Shown one piece after another: positions 18,026 through 26,812 of a DNA stretch of 64,000 bases. Within the stretch, counting starts at the first letter, position 1. Every line of letters starts with the position of its first letter. The notes beneath the pieces are model-generated. The model was not told the origin of the DNA. It did no database searches and saw only the letters and a list, made by a program, of their open reading frames with translations. The stretch spans positions 682,001 through 746,000 of the forward strand of contig NZ_CP025803.1 of the NCBI RefSeq assembly GCF_003352065.1, written 5' to 3'. This DNA comes from Sulfitobacter sp. SK011 (lineage in GTDB: Bacteria > Pseudomonadota > Alphaproteobacteria > Rhodobacterales > Rhodobacteraceae). The translations under genes were made by a program, and so were the position numbers.

Positions 18026-18988
18026 TCATACCAGCAGTGCAACTGCGAAAAACAACAGCGGGATCATGCCGGTGTCTCGATTGGCAAGAAACAATTGGTG
18101 GCACTTGGCGGGGTTATGGATGTCGAGGCCGCGCAGTTGCCATGCCATATGCCAGCCCATCGCCCAGGGGCCACCCAATCCGATCACCAGAGCCAGCACT
18201 GACGCATTGGGCATCGCGCTAAAGATTACCGCAAGCCCCATCAACCCGACGGACGCTGCCAAAAACCTCCGCAACCATTGACTTGTGTTTTCGCCAAACA
18301 GCCGCGCGGTGGATTTCACCCCGATCAGGGCGTCGTCTTCGGTATCTTGATGCGCATAGATGGTGTCATAGAAAAGCGTCCATGCAATACCCGAAAAATA
18401 GAGTAATATCGCGGGCGATTGAAGGCTGCCTGTATGGGCCGTCCAGACCAGCAAAGCCCCCCAGTTGAACGCAAGCCCCAAAAACACTTGCGGCCACCAG
18501 GTAAAGCGTTTGGCAAATGGATAGATCGCCACCAGCAAAAGCGACAGCACACCCAGTGAGATGGCCGCGCGGTTGAACGTAAATAGGATCAACGCCGCCG
18601 CCAGAATTTGTATCACCATCCAGCTAACGGCACCGCGCACGCTGACCTGACCCGACGGTATAGGCCGCGACCGGGTGCGGGCGACCTGTGCATCGAAATC
18701 GCGGTCGGTGATGTCGTTCCACGTACACCCCGCACCGCGCATCAAAAACGCCCCCAAGGCGCAGCCAATGAATATCCAAAGATCACCCCAGCGCGGCGTC
18801 TGGTCAAAAATGATGGCCAGCGCCAAACCCCACCAGCACGGCAACAGCAAAAGCCATGTGCCAATGGGCCGGTCCGCCCGACTGAGGCGCAGATAGGGAC
18901 GCGCAAAAGCAGGTGCGTATCTGTCCACCCAATTGTCGTTTGGAGCATCTGCGACAGGTGCATCTGGCGAAGGTGGAGGGTTGTGCAT
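18026..18988 (-). CDS. ubiA: 4-hydroxybenzoate polyprenyltransferase
   Basis: This inner-membrane enzyme prenylates 4-hydroxybenzoate in ubiquinone synthesis. The first Asp-rich motif NDITDRDFD and the second DTIYAHQDTEDD, each on a membrane loop, bind Mg-diphosphate. It has 320 residues and about nine helices. I place the start at 18988 (MHNPPPSPDAP); the open frame extends far upstream but there it only mirrors rsmE. The polyprenyl diphosphate substrate would come from the synthase at 54920-55918. The rsmE gene starts only 12 bases away in the other direction. Confidence 0.95.
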   Translation of the reverse strand: MHNPPPSPDAPVADAPNDNWVDRYAPAFARPYLRLSRADRPIGTWLLLLPCWWGLALAIIFDQTPRWGDLWIFIGCALGAFLMRGAGCTWNDITDRDFDAQVARTRSRPIPSGQVSVRGAVSWMVIQILAAALILFTFNRAAISLGVLSLLLVAIYPFAKRFTWWPQVFLGLAFNWGALLVWTAHTGSLQSPAILLYFSGIAWTLFYDTIYAHQDTEDDALIGVKSTARLFGENTSQWLRRFLAASVGLMGLAVIFSAMPNASVLALVIGLGGPWAMGWHMAWQLRGLDIHNPAKCHQLFLANRDTGMIPLLFFAVALLV

Positions 18989-19000
18989 ATATCTTGGTCC

Positions 19001-19729
19001 ATGAACGCAAAAATCAGACTTTATGTAGAGCACCCTTTGGGTCAGGGGCAATCGCTGACTTTGGACAAAGCGCAGGCGCATTATCTCTTTGGGGTGATGC
19101 GCTTGGCCGTTGGAGCGGCGGTTCTGGTTTTTAACGGGCGTGATGGCGAATGGCGTGCGGATGTTGTCGAGGCTGGCAAGCGCGGGGGCATGCTGCAATG
19201 CATGGTGCAAACGAAACTCTTGCAGATGCCGCCCGATCTGTGGTTGCTGTTTGCCCCAATCAAGAAAGCCCGCACTGATTTTATTGTGGAAAAGGCTGCT
19301 GAAATGGGGGCCGCGCGCATTCTGCCAGTGATGACAGCCTTCACCAATGCTGGCCGGATTCAGCGTGACAGATTGCAAGCCCATGCAGTTGAGGCAGCAG
19401 AGCAATGCGGCGGCACCTATGTGCCCGAGGTTGCAGAGGCTGTAAAACTTGATCGGCTGTTGGAGAGCTGGGACAGCAAACGCAAGATCATGTTTTGCGA
19501 CGAGGCGCTGGCAGGTGGCACTGCCTGCTTGCCAGATATCACTGCGGCTGTTGGATCCTGGGCGATACTGATCGGGCCAGAAGGAGGGTTTTCTGACAAG
19601 GAACGTACGCGCTTGCACGGGTTGGACTTTGCACATCCCGTAACGCTTGGCCCGCGCATTCTGCGCGCGGATACCGCAGCAGTTGCCGCGATGACGCTTT
19701 GGCAGGATCGATTGGGGGATTGGGCATGA
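19001..19729 (+). CDS. rsmE: 16S rRNA (uracil(1498)-N3)-methyltransferase
   Basis: This SPOUT-family methyltransferase has 242 residues. The N-terminal PUA-like part starts IRLYVEHPLG and includes HYLFGVMRL. The knotted SAM-binding C-terminal part has LIGPEGGFSDKE and LGPRILRADTA, both diagnostic of RsmE. It acts on 30S ribosomal RNA. The start at 19001 is chosen because homologous sequence begins there; longer frames read through ubiA antisense. The stop overlaps the next ORF by four bases. Confidence 0.95.
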   Translation: MNAKIRLYVEHPLGQGQSLTLDKAQAHYLFGVMRLAVGAAVLVFNGRDGEWRADVVEAGKRGGMLQCMVQTKLLQMPPDLWLLFAPIKKARTDFIVEKAAEMGAARILPVMTAFTNAGRIQRDRLQAHAVEAAEQCGGTYVPEVAEAVKLDRLLESWDSKRKIMFCDEALAGGTACLPDITAAVGSWAILIGPEGGFSDKERTRLHGLDFAHPVTLGPRILRADTAAVAAMTLWQDRLGDWA

Positions 19730-20253
19730 CGTTCTTCCGACCAGAAGCGCAAGCAGAGCTTTGGCGGTGGCGCGAATGCCTTGTGGGGCTGGTGATAACG
19801 GCACTGGGCCTATGGCTGGTGCTGGGGCCTGGCCTGTTACTGGCGGTGCCGGGATATGCGCTGATTCTGGGCGGCGCTGCCGGCATCTGGCTGGGCGTGC
19901 AACGCGCGCGATTTCGGGGCGCGGACGGCGGGGCAGGGGCCGTGCAGGTCGACGAAGGGCAAATCACCTACTTTGGGCCACTGACCGGCGGTACCGTCGC
20001 CCTGCGCGAAATGGACCGTCTAAGCCTTGAACGCGCGATGTTTCCAGCGCATTGGCGCTTGGATCAACCGGGTCAGCAGCCACTGTTAATTCCAGTAAAT
20101 GCAGCTGGATCAGAGGCATTGTTTGATGCGTTTGCCAGCCTGCCCGGATTAAAGACGGAACGGATGCTGACCGAATTACACGCCACCCGGCATCAAGCGG
20201 TTGTGATCTGGCGACGCGGTGGCGGGCCGCTTGAGACGGGCTTGTTGCATTGA
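19726..20253 (+). CDS. Conserved membrane protein of unknown function
   Basis: This protein has 175 residues. Two adjacent hydrophobic helices lie near residues 18-58 (LVGLVITALGLWLVLG and LLAVPGYALILGGAAG). A soluble C-terminal half follows, with a compact beta-rich look (AVQVDEGQITYFGPLTGG, then LIPVNAAGSEALFDAFASLPG), suggestive of a PH-like membrane-associated domain. It starts inside the rsmE stop (ATGA), so it is likely cotranslated with rsmE. No function is assigned. Confidence 0.8.
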   Translation: MTFFRPEAQAELWRWRECLVGLVITALGLWLVLGPGLLLAVPGYALILGGAAGIWLGVQRARFRGADGGAGAVQVDEGQITYFGPLTGGTVALREMDRLSLERAMFPAHWRLDQPGQQPLLIPVNAAGSEALFDAFASLPGLKTERMLTELHATRHQAVVIWRRGGGPLETGLLH

Positions 20254-20314
20254 CACCCCCGGCAAATGCCCGCATCCAAGTCTGACCGTTTTATCTAATC
20301 TCGGAGCCTCGATC

Positions 20315-21685
20315 ATGTCTATTCCTCAGTCCGGCGGCGGGCCCATAGAGCACCACGATCAACTGGCCCAATATCTGGCAGATGGCTGCAAGCCGAAAGA
20401 AGATTGGCGCATTGGCACCGAGCATGAAAAGTTCGGCTATTGCAAAGATACGTTGCTGCCATTGCCGTATGAGGGGCCACGCTCTATCCGGGCGATGCTG
20501 GAAGGTCTGCGGGATCGGCACGATTGGACCCCCGTCACCGAAGGCGGCAAACTGATCGGGCTGGAAAAGAACGGCGCGAATGTATCGCTTGAACCGGGCG
20601 GTCAGCTGGAATTGTCGGGTGCCCCGGTCGAAACCATTCACGAGACCTGTGACGAGGTGAACATCCACCTGCGCGAGGTCAAGGATGTGGCCGATGATAT
20701 CGGTGCCGGTTTTATTGGCCTTGGTGCCGCACCGATCTGGACCCACGAGCAAATGGATCTGATGCCCAAGGGGCGTTACACCTTGATGAATGACTACATG
20801 GGCCGCGTGGGCACGATGGGCCGCATCATGATGCGGCGGACCTGTACCGTGCAGGTGAACCTCGATTTCGGCTCAGAAGCGGACATGATCAAGAAGATGC
20901 GGGTCGCCTTGGCGTTGCAGCCAGTGGCAACCGCGCTTTTTGCCAATTCACCATTTTTCGAAGGCAAGATAAACGGCTACAAATCCCTGCGCAGCCGCGT
21001 GTGGCGTGATCTGGATGCCTCACGCACCGGCACCTTGCCATTTGTATTTGAGGATGGGTTCGGGTTTGAGCGTTGGGTCGAATATGTGCTCGATGTGCCG
21101 ATGTACTTTGTGTATCGCGATGGCAAATACATCAACGCGCTGGGTATGTCATTTCGTGATTTCATGCAAGGAAAGCTGCCGGCCTTGCCCGGTGAAATGC
21201 CGACACTAAGCGACTGGGCCGATCATTTAACCACCGCGTTCCCCGAAGCCCGGATGAAAAAGTTCATCGAGATGCGGGGGGCCGATGGCGGACCATGGCG
21301 GCGGCTTTGCGCTTTGCCGGCGTTTTGGGTTGGGCTGATGTATGATCAATCCGCATTGGACGCTGCATGGGATCTTGTCAAAGGGTGGAACAGCGCTCAG
21401 CATGATGCGCTGCGCGTGGCAGCCTCGGTGGACGGTCTGCAGGCCAAAGTGACAGGCATCAACATGCACGACATCGCCCGCGAGGTTGTAGCCTTGTCTG
21501 ATGCGGGCCTCAAGGCGCGTGCCCGCGTTGGCGCGGGTGGCATGGTGCCGGATGAGACCCATTTTCTAAATGCGCTCAAAGAGAGCATTGAAACCGGCAA
21601 GGTCCCGGCAGATGAACTGCTGGATGACTACAACGGCAAATGGAACGGCGATCTGAACCAGATTTATGCGGACTACAGTTACTAG
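20315..21685 (+). CDS. gshA: Glutamate--cysteine ligase (plant/alphaproteobacterial type)
   Basis: This enzyme joins glutamate and cysteine by ATP in the first step of glutathione synthesis. It has 456 residues, the length of the GCS2-like class found in alphaproteobacteria and plants. Motifs include RIGTEHEKFGY near the N-terminus, SLEPGGQLELSGAP, and MRRTCTVQVNLDFGSE. The ATG at 20315 has a GGAG site nearby. Its stop overlaps the stop of the convergent DUF805 gene by four bases. Confidence 0.94.
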   Translation: MSIPQSGGGPIEHHDQLAQYLADGCKPKEDWRIGTEHEKFGYCKDTLLPLPYEGPRSIRAMLEGLRDRHDWTPVTEGGKLIGLEKNGANVSLEPGGQLELSGAPVETIHETCDEVNIHLREVKDVADDIGAGFIGLGAAPIWTHEQMDLMPKGRYTLMNDYMGRVGTMGRIMMRRTCTVQVNLDFGSEADMIKKMRVALALQPVATALFANSPFFEGKINGYKSLRSRVWRDLDASRTGTLPFVFEDGFGFERWVEYVLDVPMYFVYRDGKYINALGMSFRDFMQGKLPALPGEMPTLSDWADHLTTAFPEARMKKFIEMRGADGGPWRRLCALPAFWVGLMYDQSALDAAWDLVKGWNSAQHDALRVAASVDGLQAKVTGINMHDIAREVVALSDAGLKARARVGAGGMVPDETHFLNALKESIETGKVPADELLDDYNGKWNGDLNQIYADYSY

Positions 21686-22572
21686 CTGCTGCCGCTTTTG
21701 GCCAGAACACGGGTTTGGTAGAGCGACCGGATTTCTTCTTTCTGGTTGATCCGAAGCTGTGCCTCTTGTTCCGGGCTGCGTTCATAAAGGTATTTGTATC
21801 CGGCAAACGGATTGGCCGATTTGGGACCTTCTACAAGAGTCTTGTGCTTGCGTTTGCCCGCCCCAAAGCTGTTTTCATCAAGCTCTGATGGAGAGATCAT
21901 AAAAAAGAAATGCAGCATGATCGCGACAAACGGTGTGGCGATCATGACCACCATGACCAACAGCATCGTCGAGGTCAGCGCTGGCTCTTTTTGCATTTCT
22001 TTGGCGATGTTTGAAATTCCGCCTGCCACATCTGGGGCTGGCACATTTGCTTGCATCTCGGCGAACAACGCCCAGATCGCGTCCCAGCCAATCGCATTTA
22101 AAATCGCGGCCACCGCAAAAATGCTGTTCCAAATGCTGTCGCTATCCACACCGCCAAATGCCATTCCCATTCCGACAGCAGCCATTGCGCCTGCGTCGCC
22201 GCCCACGTTTGAGGTAAGGATCGCCGATCCAAGGCCGAGGATTAAGACCAATCCAGAGCTGACTGCAACAAAAGGCAGTTTTGCCCATTTCCCGCTTTTT
22301 CCGCTGTCATGAAGCCGCCGCACGGTCAGAGACAGGCGCGGGATGAAAGTGATGATGAAAAGCATCAACGATTCGTAGTAGAACGGATTGAGCGGTGGTA
22401 CTTCGCGGGCGAGAAGGAAGCCCCAGAATGCGTGCGCATCGCCTGGAACCATCACAAGAATCAGCAACCAGATGACGGGCATGACGCACCAATACTCAAG
22501 TGGCGAAGCGCGGTCGTCAAACTTCATTGCCTTGAAGGCAAAGTTCTCAAAAAAGGAAAGGAATTTCTTCAT
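21682..22572 (-). CDS. DUF805 family membrane protein
   Basis: This 296-residue membrane protein has the N-terminal hallmarks of DUF805: a conserved aromatic segment (ASPLEYW), helices, then PRLSLTVRRLHDSGKSG. It has extra helices and a soluble C-terminus (YLYERSPEQEAQLRINQKEE) not found in short DUF805 proteins. The start is taken at the ATG at 22572 (MKKFLSFFE) rather than the in-frame ATG eight codons earlier. Function is unknown for the family. Confidence 0.84.
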   Translation of the reverse strand: MKKFLSFFENFAFKAMKFDDRASPLEYWCVMPVIWLLILVMVPGDAHAFWGFLLAREVPPLNPFYYESLMLFIITFIPRLSLTVRRLHDSGKSGKWAKLPFVAVSSGLVLILGLGSAILTSNVGGDAGAMAAVGMGMAFGGVDSDSIWNSIFAVAAILNAIGWDAIWALFAEMQANVPAPDVAGGISNIAKEMQKEPALTSTMLLVMVVMIATPFVAIMLHFFFMISPSELDENSFGAGKRKHKTLVEGPKSANPFAGYKYLYERSPEQEAQLRINQKEEIRSLYQTRVLAKSGSS

Positions 22573-22726
22573 CTGCCAGCGCCTTCGCGATCCCAATATT
22601 GATTACTATCTAAAATTGAAATTCGCTCAGATTGAGGCGAGGTTTTGGCGAGTCCGGCGCAAGATTAATGTTTAAGGCGAGTATTGTTGAACTATTATGA
22701 TTGGTCTGAACGCTGGACACGCAGAC
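22573..22726. other. Intergenic region upstream of the DUF805 gene; nothing identified
   Basis: This 154-base gap lies between the DUF805 gene start and the lysE stop, both on the minus strand. It is AT-rich near 22600-22630 and 22660-22700 and probably holds the DUF805 promoter, but I see no convincing -35/-10 pair, terminator or operator. Confidence 0.3.
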
Positions 22727-23350
22727 CTACCCAATCTTGGCGGTCAGCACCTTTATCGCAATTGCCCCAAACGCCAGCGCAAAGAAGCCCTCAAACCAAC
22801 GTTTTGCACGGGCGTATGCCGATGCCATGGGTGCTGAGGAAAAGATCACGGCGTAAAGGTGAAACATGATCAGGCTTTGGATGCCGACGGCGACGATCAC
22901 CGTGATCAAAGCGGCGGGTGGCGTGCCAATGGGAATGCCGATCGCATAAAGCGCGCCAAAGAATAAAATCGCCTTGGGGTTTGTCAGGTGCAGTGCCAGG
23001 CCTTTTGCATAGGCGCGGCACGGGGTGGTCAAGGGCAGCGGATTGGTCGTCAGCTTGTTGCCATACCATGCGGATCGCGCGGCTTTGAGCGCCAGCCACA
23101 TAAGATAGGCCGCACCTATATAGCGCGCGACCTCGAACATCCACGCGTTTGCCGCCATCACGGCCCCCAAGCCAAAGGCCGCGGACACCGACCAGATAAA
23201 CGACCCTGTCGTCACCCCCGATGCCAGCGCCAGACCTGCGCGGCGGCCAGACGACATGGAAGTGCCGGCAATGGCCAGGGTGGCTGGTCCGGGACTGCCT
23301 GCGGCGATGAAGGCGGCAAATAAAATGACGGGCAGGTTCACATCGGTCAT
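22727..23350 (-). CDS. LysE/RhtB family amino-acid exporter
   Basis: This inner-membrane exporter of 207 residues has the hallmark AAGSPGPATLAIAGTSM near the N-terminus (the SPGP motif), about six helices, and NPKAILFFGALYAI in the middle. The family exports amino acids such as lysine, homoserine or threonine; the substrate cannot be told. The start overlaps the preceding small gene by four bases. A second LysE-type gene is at 28673-29287, and the two differ clearly in sequence. Confidence 0.92.
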   Translation of the reverse strand: MTDVNLPVILFAAFIAAGSPGPATLAIAGTSMSSGRRAGLALASGVTTGSFIWSVSAAFGLGAVMAANAWMFEVARYIGAAYLMWLALKAARSAWYGNKLTTNPLPLTTPCRAYAKGLALHLTNPKAILFFGALYAIGIPIGTPPAALITVIVAVGIQSLIMFHLYAVIFSSAPMASAYARAKRWFEGFFALAFGAIAIKVLTAKIG

Positions 23351-23637
23351 GATGCACCGACCTCGGTTTGGCCCGGATCAGGCTGATAGCCCCGCAAAAA
23401 GGCCATCACCTTTTCCGCAGGCATTTCGCACGGATAAAGGAGCGGCCCGGCCGCCAATTCATAAAAGTTCAGGCTGATGTAATCAGGCCCGCCCAGTTCC
23501 TCGGCCACCAATTTCGCTGAACGGCCATTGTTAAAGATGCTGCGTGTGGCGACATATCGTTTGCCATGCGCGGTGCCAGTGCTGGTTCCGATCGGCAGCG
23601 CCGCAAGCCGTGCGACCACATCATCCGGCGGTGTCAC
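23347..23637 (-). CDS. Conserved small protein of unknown function
   Basis: This 96-residue soluble protein has no signal peptide or membrane helix. It starts MTPPDDVVARLAALPIGTS and includes YVATRSIFNNGRSAKLVAEE and EMPAEKVMAFLRGY. It overlaps plsY upstream and lysE downstream by four bases each, which fits a translationally coupled operon and argues it is a real gene. I do not recognise a family. Confidence 0.8.
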   Translation of the reverse strand: MTPPDDVVARLAALPIGTSTGTAHGKRYVATRSIFNNGRSAKLVAEELGGPDYISLNFYELAAGPLLYPCEMPAEKVMAFLRGYQPDPGQTEVGAS

Positions 23638-24242
23638 ACTTTTTGGCCTATCTTCGGCTCAACACCCGCTTTGATGCGTTTCATATTGGCGCGGTGCCGC
23701 CAGAAAACCAGAAGGGTCAGCGCAGCACCAAGCAAAAGCGCAGTTCCATACCCCAGAAATACCATCAGGAAAGTCGACGCCGAGGCTGCCGCCAATGCAC
23801 CCATTGACGAAATCCGACTTGCTGCTGCGGCAATCAACCAGACAATGCAGCATCCGACACCAACAGGCCATGCCAAGGCCAGCAAAATACCCAGAAACGT
23901 TGCCACCCCTTTGCCACCGCGAAAGCCCAGCCAAACCGGATAGCAATGGCCGATCATGGCAGTCAAGGCAGCCACTTGCGCTGCATCCTCGCCCGCCAAC
24001 ATCCGCGCCAACAGGACCGCAACGGCCCCTTTGCCGCCATCCAATAACAACGTCAGCGCTGCGGCTTTCTTGTTGCCGGTGCGCAGAACGTTGGTGGCCC
24101 CGATATTGCCTGACCCAATTTCTCGCAGATTGCCCAGACCCATGTAGTTGGTCACGATCATGCCAAAAGCGATGGATCCGATCCCATAACCAATCACAGC
24201 CCAAAGGATCAAAACTGCAAGTGAACTGTCAATTATTGGCAT
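23634..24242 (-). CDS. plsY: Glycerol-3-phosphate acyltransferase (acylphosphate-dependent)
   Basis: This inner-membrane enzyme transfers an acyl group from acyl-phosphate to glycerol-3-phosphate to start phospholipid synthesis. It has 202 residues, with motifs GSGNIGATNVLR, DGGKGAVAV and GFRGGKGVATFLG, all typical of PlsY. Start chosen at 24242 (MPIIDSSLAV), overlapping the pseudo-dihydroorotase stop. The TTG/ATG frame further upstream lies in that gene. Confidence 0.95.
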   Translation of the reverse strand: MPIIDSSLAVLILWAVIGYGIGSIAFGMIVTNYMGLGNLREIGSGNIGATNVLRTGNKKAAALTLLLDGGKGAVAVLLARMLAGEDAAQVAALTAMIGHCYPVWLGFRGGKGVATFLGILLALAWPVGVGCCIVWLIAAAASRISSMGALAAASASTFLMVFLGYGTALLLGAALTLLVFWRHRANMKRIKAGVEPKIGQKV

Positions 24243-25522
24243 CAAGAGCCCTCGTAAACACATGTTCCGGCAACGTAAGTTGCAAGCACCTTACCCTGCA
24301 TCCGCGTCCCGTCAAATGGCGTGTTGCGCGATTTTGACCGCAGCGTGGACCGGTCCATCACAAAGGGCGCATCGGGATCAAACAAAACCAGATCGGCAGG
24401 GGCACCAGCGCGCAAACGACCTCCTGGCAGGCCAAGGCGTTTTGCAGGATTCAACGACATCGCGCGCCACAGGGTCGGCAGATCCATCAGCTCTGCATGC
24501 ACAAGTCGCATGGCGGCGGGCAAAAGCGTTTCCAGACCTACGGCACCTGAGGCCGCTTCTTCAAAAGGCAGGCGCTTGGATTCCTCATCCTGCGGCGTAT
24601 GCATGGAACAGATAATATCGATTAATCCGCTCGCGACGGCCTGGGCCACCGCGATGCGGTCGTCCTCATCCCGAAGCGGCGGTTTGAGCTTAAAGAACGT
24701 GCGATAATCAGCCACATCGAGGGCGTTCAGTGTCAGATGATGGATGCCGATGCCCGCAGTAATATCCAGCCCATTATTCTTGGCGCGTTCCAGCGCGGGC
24801 AGGGCGCGGGCTGTGGTGATCTGATCAGCATGGTACTTTGCACCCGTCATCTCGATCAGGGCGATGTCACGGTCCAACCCCATGCGTTCGGCCATGGGAG
24901 AGACGGCGGGCAAGCCACGCAAAGAGGCGAATTTCCCGGACGTCGCGGCAGCCCCTTTGCTCAAGATCGGTTCTTGAGGATGGGCGATCACCAATGCGCC
25001 AAGGCTGCGGGCATAGGTCAGGGCGCGCGCAAACACCTTGGTATCGGTGATCACACGGTCGCAATCGGTGAAGGCGGCGGCACCTGCGTCCATCAGAAAA
25101 CCAATTTCGGTCATCTCGCGGCCTGCGCGCCCTTTGGTCAGGGCGGCCATCGGCACGACGTTCACTGGTGCCGCTTCGTTGGCGCGGCGGGTGACGAATT
25201 CCAATACCTCAGGGCTGTCGATGGCGGGCTCTGTATCGGGACGGGTGATCATGGTGGTCACGCCCCCCGCCGCCGCCGCCATACCAGCGGATCGATAGCT
25301 TTCCTTGTGCCGCTCACCCGGTTCGCACACTTTGACACCCAGATCGACAATGCCAGGGGCAAGGTATTTGCCCTTGCAGTCGATCACTTTGGCATTTGCG
25401 GGCAAAGGGGCCATATCAGCCGAAATTTTGCTGATCTTTCCTTGATCCACGCTCAGCGTGCCGGATGTGATCCTGCCGCTTTCGGGGTCGATCAGCTTGG
25501 CATTGGTAAAATGCAGCGTCAT
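24242..25522 (-). CDS. Dihydroorotase-like protein lacking metal ligands (PyrC', non-catalytic)
   Basis: This 426-residue protein has the class I dihydroorotase fold but not its metal site. The signature D-x-H-x-H-L-R-x-P-G reads D60-L-G-V-K-V-C-E-P-G, so both histidines and the arginine are lost. Near the C-terminal third, where TDHAPH is expected, it reads CSMHTPQ. Pseudomonads have a similar inactive chain (PyrC') that is needed to assemble aspartate carbamoyltransferase. pyrB lies upstream on the same strand. I therefore expect a structural role with PyrB and an active dihydroorotase elsewhere in the genome. Start chosen at MTLHFTNAKLIDP. Confidence 0.88.
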   Translation of the reverse strand: MTLHFTNAKLIDPESGRITSGTLSVDQGKISKISADMAPLPANAKVIDCKGKYLAPGIVDLGVKVCEPGERHKESYRSAGMAAAAGGVTTMITRPDTEPAIDSPEVLEFVTRRANEAAPVNVVPMAALTKGRAGREMTEIGFLMDAGAAAFTDCDRVITDTKVFARALTYARSLGALVIAHPQEPILSKGAAATSGKFASLRGLPAVSPMAERMGLDRDIALIEMTGAKYHADQITTARALPALERAKNNGLDITAGIGIHHLTLNALDVADYRTFFKLKPPLRDEDDRIAVAQAVASGLIDIICSMHTPQDEESKRLPFEEAASGAVGLETLLPAAMRLVHAELMDLPTLWRAMSLNPAKRLGLPGGRLRAGAPADLVLFDPDAPFVMDRSTLRSKSRNTPFDGTRMQGKVLATYVAGTCVYEGS

Positions 25523-25618
25523 GGCGGGCCTTTTGGTCAAAATGCAATGCTTTGGGCATGTCTTGCCCGAAAACAGGCTGTGAACCAAGGGGCGATTGTA
25601 TTTGAAAGCCCCGAACGT

Positions 25619-26062
25619 CTACACAGGTTTGGCCGCATTGATCTGTGCTGCAGTTTCCGCAGGATAGGGCAGATACCGCAAAACGATCTGCTGGCCCGAG
25701 GTCAGTTGCACGACGACATTGCTGCCCAAGCGCCTGAGTGCGCGGTCTATCTCAGTCAACGGGATGCGCGCACTGCCGTCCTGGCCCTCATGTATCAAAT
25801 GCCCATCGCTGATCTGCCAGCGGTCGTATTTCACCGCGCGCCACCGCAGTATGTCATCAAAGATGAAGCCAAGTGTCAGCGCAAGCGCAGTGGGGAAAAC
25901 CCAGAAGATGGGCGCGTCAAAATAAAGGGAAACGCCGGTTCCCAAAAGCGCCAGCAGTGCAAAGGTAACGCCACCCACGATCAGGGAGCGGCGGACAAAA
26001 ACGGCTTTCTTTGGGGCCCAACTGAGGCCATCCACAGAAACGCCGCCCGGCACGTCAGCCAA
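25619..26062 (-). CDS. Conserved membrane protein, unknown function (between pyrB and pyrC')
   Basis: This protein of about 147 residues has two membrane helices near residues 28-70 (SLIVGGVTFALLALLGTGV and FWVFPTALALTLGFI). A soluble C-terminal domain of PH-like look follows (YDRWQISDGHLIHEGQDG, then GSNVVVQLTSGQQIVLRYL). There is no ATG; the start is probably the TTG at 26062 or the GTG at 26053. Both lie at the stop of the tiny upstream gene, so coupling to that gene is likely. Function unknown. Confidence 0.75.
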   Translation of the reverse strand: MADVPGGVSVDGLSWAPKKAVFVRRSLIVGGVTFALLALLGTGVSLYFDAPIFWVFPTALALTLGFIFDDILRWRAVKYDRWQISDGHLIHEGQDGSARIPLTEIDRALRRLGSNVVVQLTSGQQIVLRYLPYPAETAAQINAAKPV

Positions 26063-26156
26063 CCCAAAGCATCAGACCCACAACGCCAAAAGCCACAATA
26101 AGCGCGATCATCGCAATACGGCCGGACATTTTTGGATCGGGTTTTGGTTCTTGCAT
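26055..26156 (-). CDS. Tiny single-helix membrane peptide, 33 residues
   Basis: A short ORF begins MQEPKPDPKMSGRIAMIALI and ends with one hydrophobic helix (to about residue 31). An AGGTCCT stretch just upstream is the only ribosome-site candidate, and it is weak. Its stop overlaps the start of the next gene by several bases, and that gene lacks an ATG, which suggests it depends on translation of this peptide. It sits in the pyrB to pyrC' interval. No family is recognised. Confidence 0.6.
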   Translation of the reverse strand: MQEPKPDPKMSGRIAMIALIVAFGVVGLMLWVG

Positions 26157-26196
26157 AGGACCTTCCTAGCCCAAACGCAGGTCTAATTCCAGCGGG

Positions 26197-26754
26197 TTAA
26201 CCCAAGGCCCACCAAAGGATCAAAGCGAGGAGTACAACAAGTCCAACCACAACCAATGATCCACCTGCGGCCTTTTTGGGCGGTGTCGAAGGCGCGTCGC
26301 TGGGCACACCCGTATAGGGTGCCGCGGCCTCGCTTTCCAACGCAATCGTTGTATGGTCGGCCTGTTCTTGTGCATACGTGCCGATCAGGGTGAGTTCAGG
26401 TATCGGATCCAGTTTGGCCTCGGCCCCGCCAAAGGCCGAAGAATAAACCACCATCACCCAACCATCGACTGCTGCCAGTTTTGCAGCATCCTGAGTAATT
26501 TCTTCTTCATTCGCATCAGCACCCTCGCGCAGATATCCGGCCAGACCCAGCGGCCCTAAATCACCTACTCGAATGACTTCGACGTTCTTGGCGTCGATAA
26601 AACTTGTTCCAAGCGCGCGCTCTTGAGGATGTGGGCCATCGGTGGGCGTTGGGCGATCAGTATAATGCAACGCTTGGGCCGCATCATCAGACATTGACAG
26701 CGCAAAGACACGCAGTTTGCCGTGTTCATTTTTCGGAACCGTAATTTTTGACAT
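26197..26754 (-). CDS. Tail-anchored protein of unknown function
   Basis: This protein has 185 residues. The N-terminal 150 residues are soluble, with an alpha-beta look (KLRVFALSMSDDAAQAL, VEVIRVGDLGPLGLAGYL, GWVMVVYSSAFGG). Then comes a short Pro/Ala linker and one C-terminal hydrophobic helix (GSLVVVGLVVLLALILWWAL). It lacks a signal peptide, so the soluble part probably faces the cytoplasm, anchored by its tail. It is downstream of pyrB on the same strand. Function unknown. Start at 26754 (MSKITVPKN). Confidence 0.78.
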   Translation of the reverse strand: MSKITVPKNEHGKLRVFALSMSDDAAQALHYTDRPTPTDGPHPQERALGTSFIDAKNVEVIRVGDLGPLGLAGYLREGADANEEEITQDAAKLAAVDGWVMVVYSSAFGGAEAKLDPIPELTLIGTYAQEQADHTTIALESEAAAPYTGVPSDAPSTPPKKAAGGSLVVVGLVVLLALILWWALG

Positions 26755-26812
26755 CAGATAACCTCGCTCTGCTACATCAACCCGCATCAAGCAGTTTGGT
26801 TCACATCCGCAG

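Noticed and set aside
18989..19804. The minus-strand extension of the ubiA frame far upstream
   Set aside because: It runs antisense through rsmE; the UbiA family starts near MHNPPPSPDAP at 18988.
24737..26101. A 454-residue plus-strand frame antisense to the pseudo-dihydroorotase
   Set aside because: No recognisable domain, His/Gly/Arg-rich, and it only mirrors the minus-strand genes.
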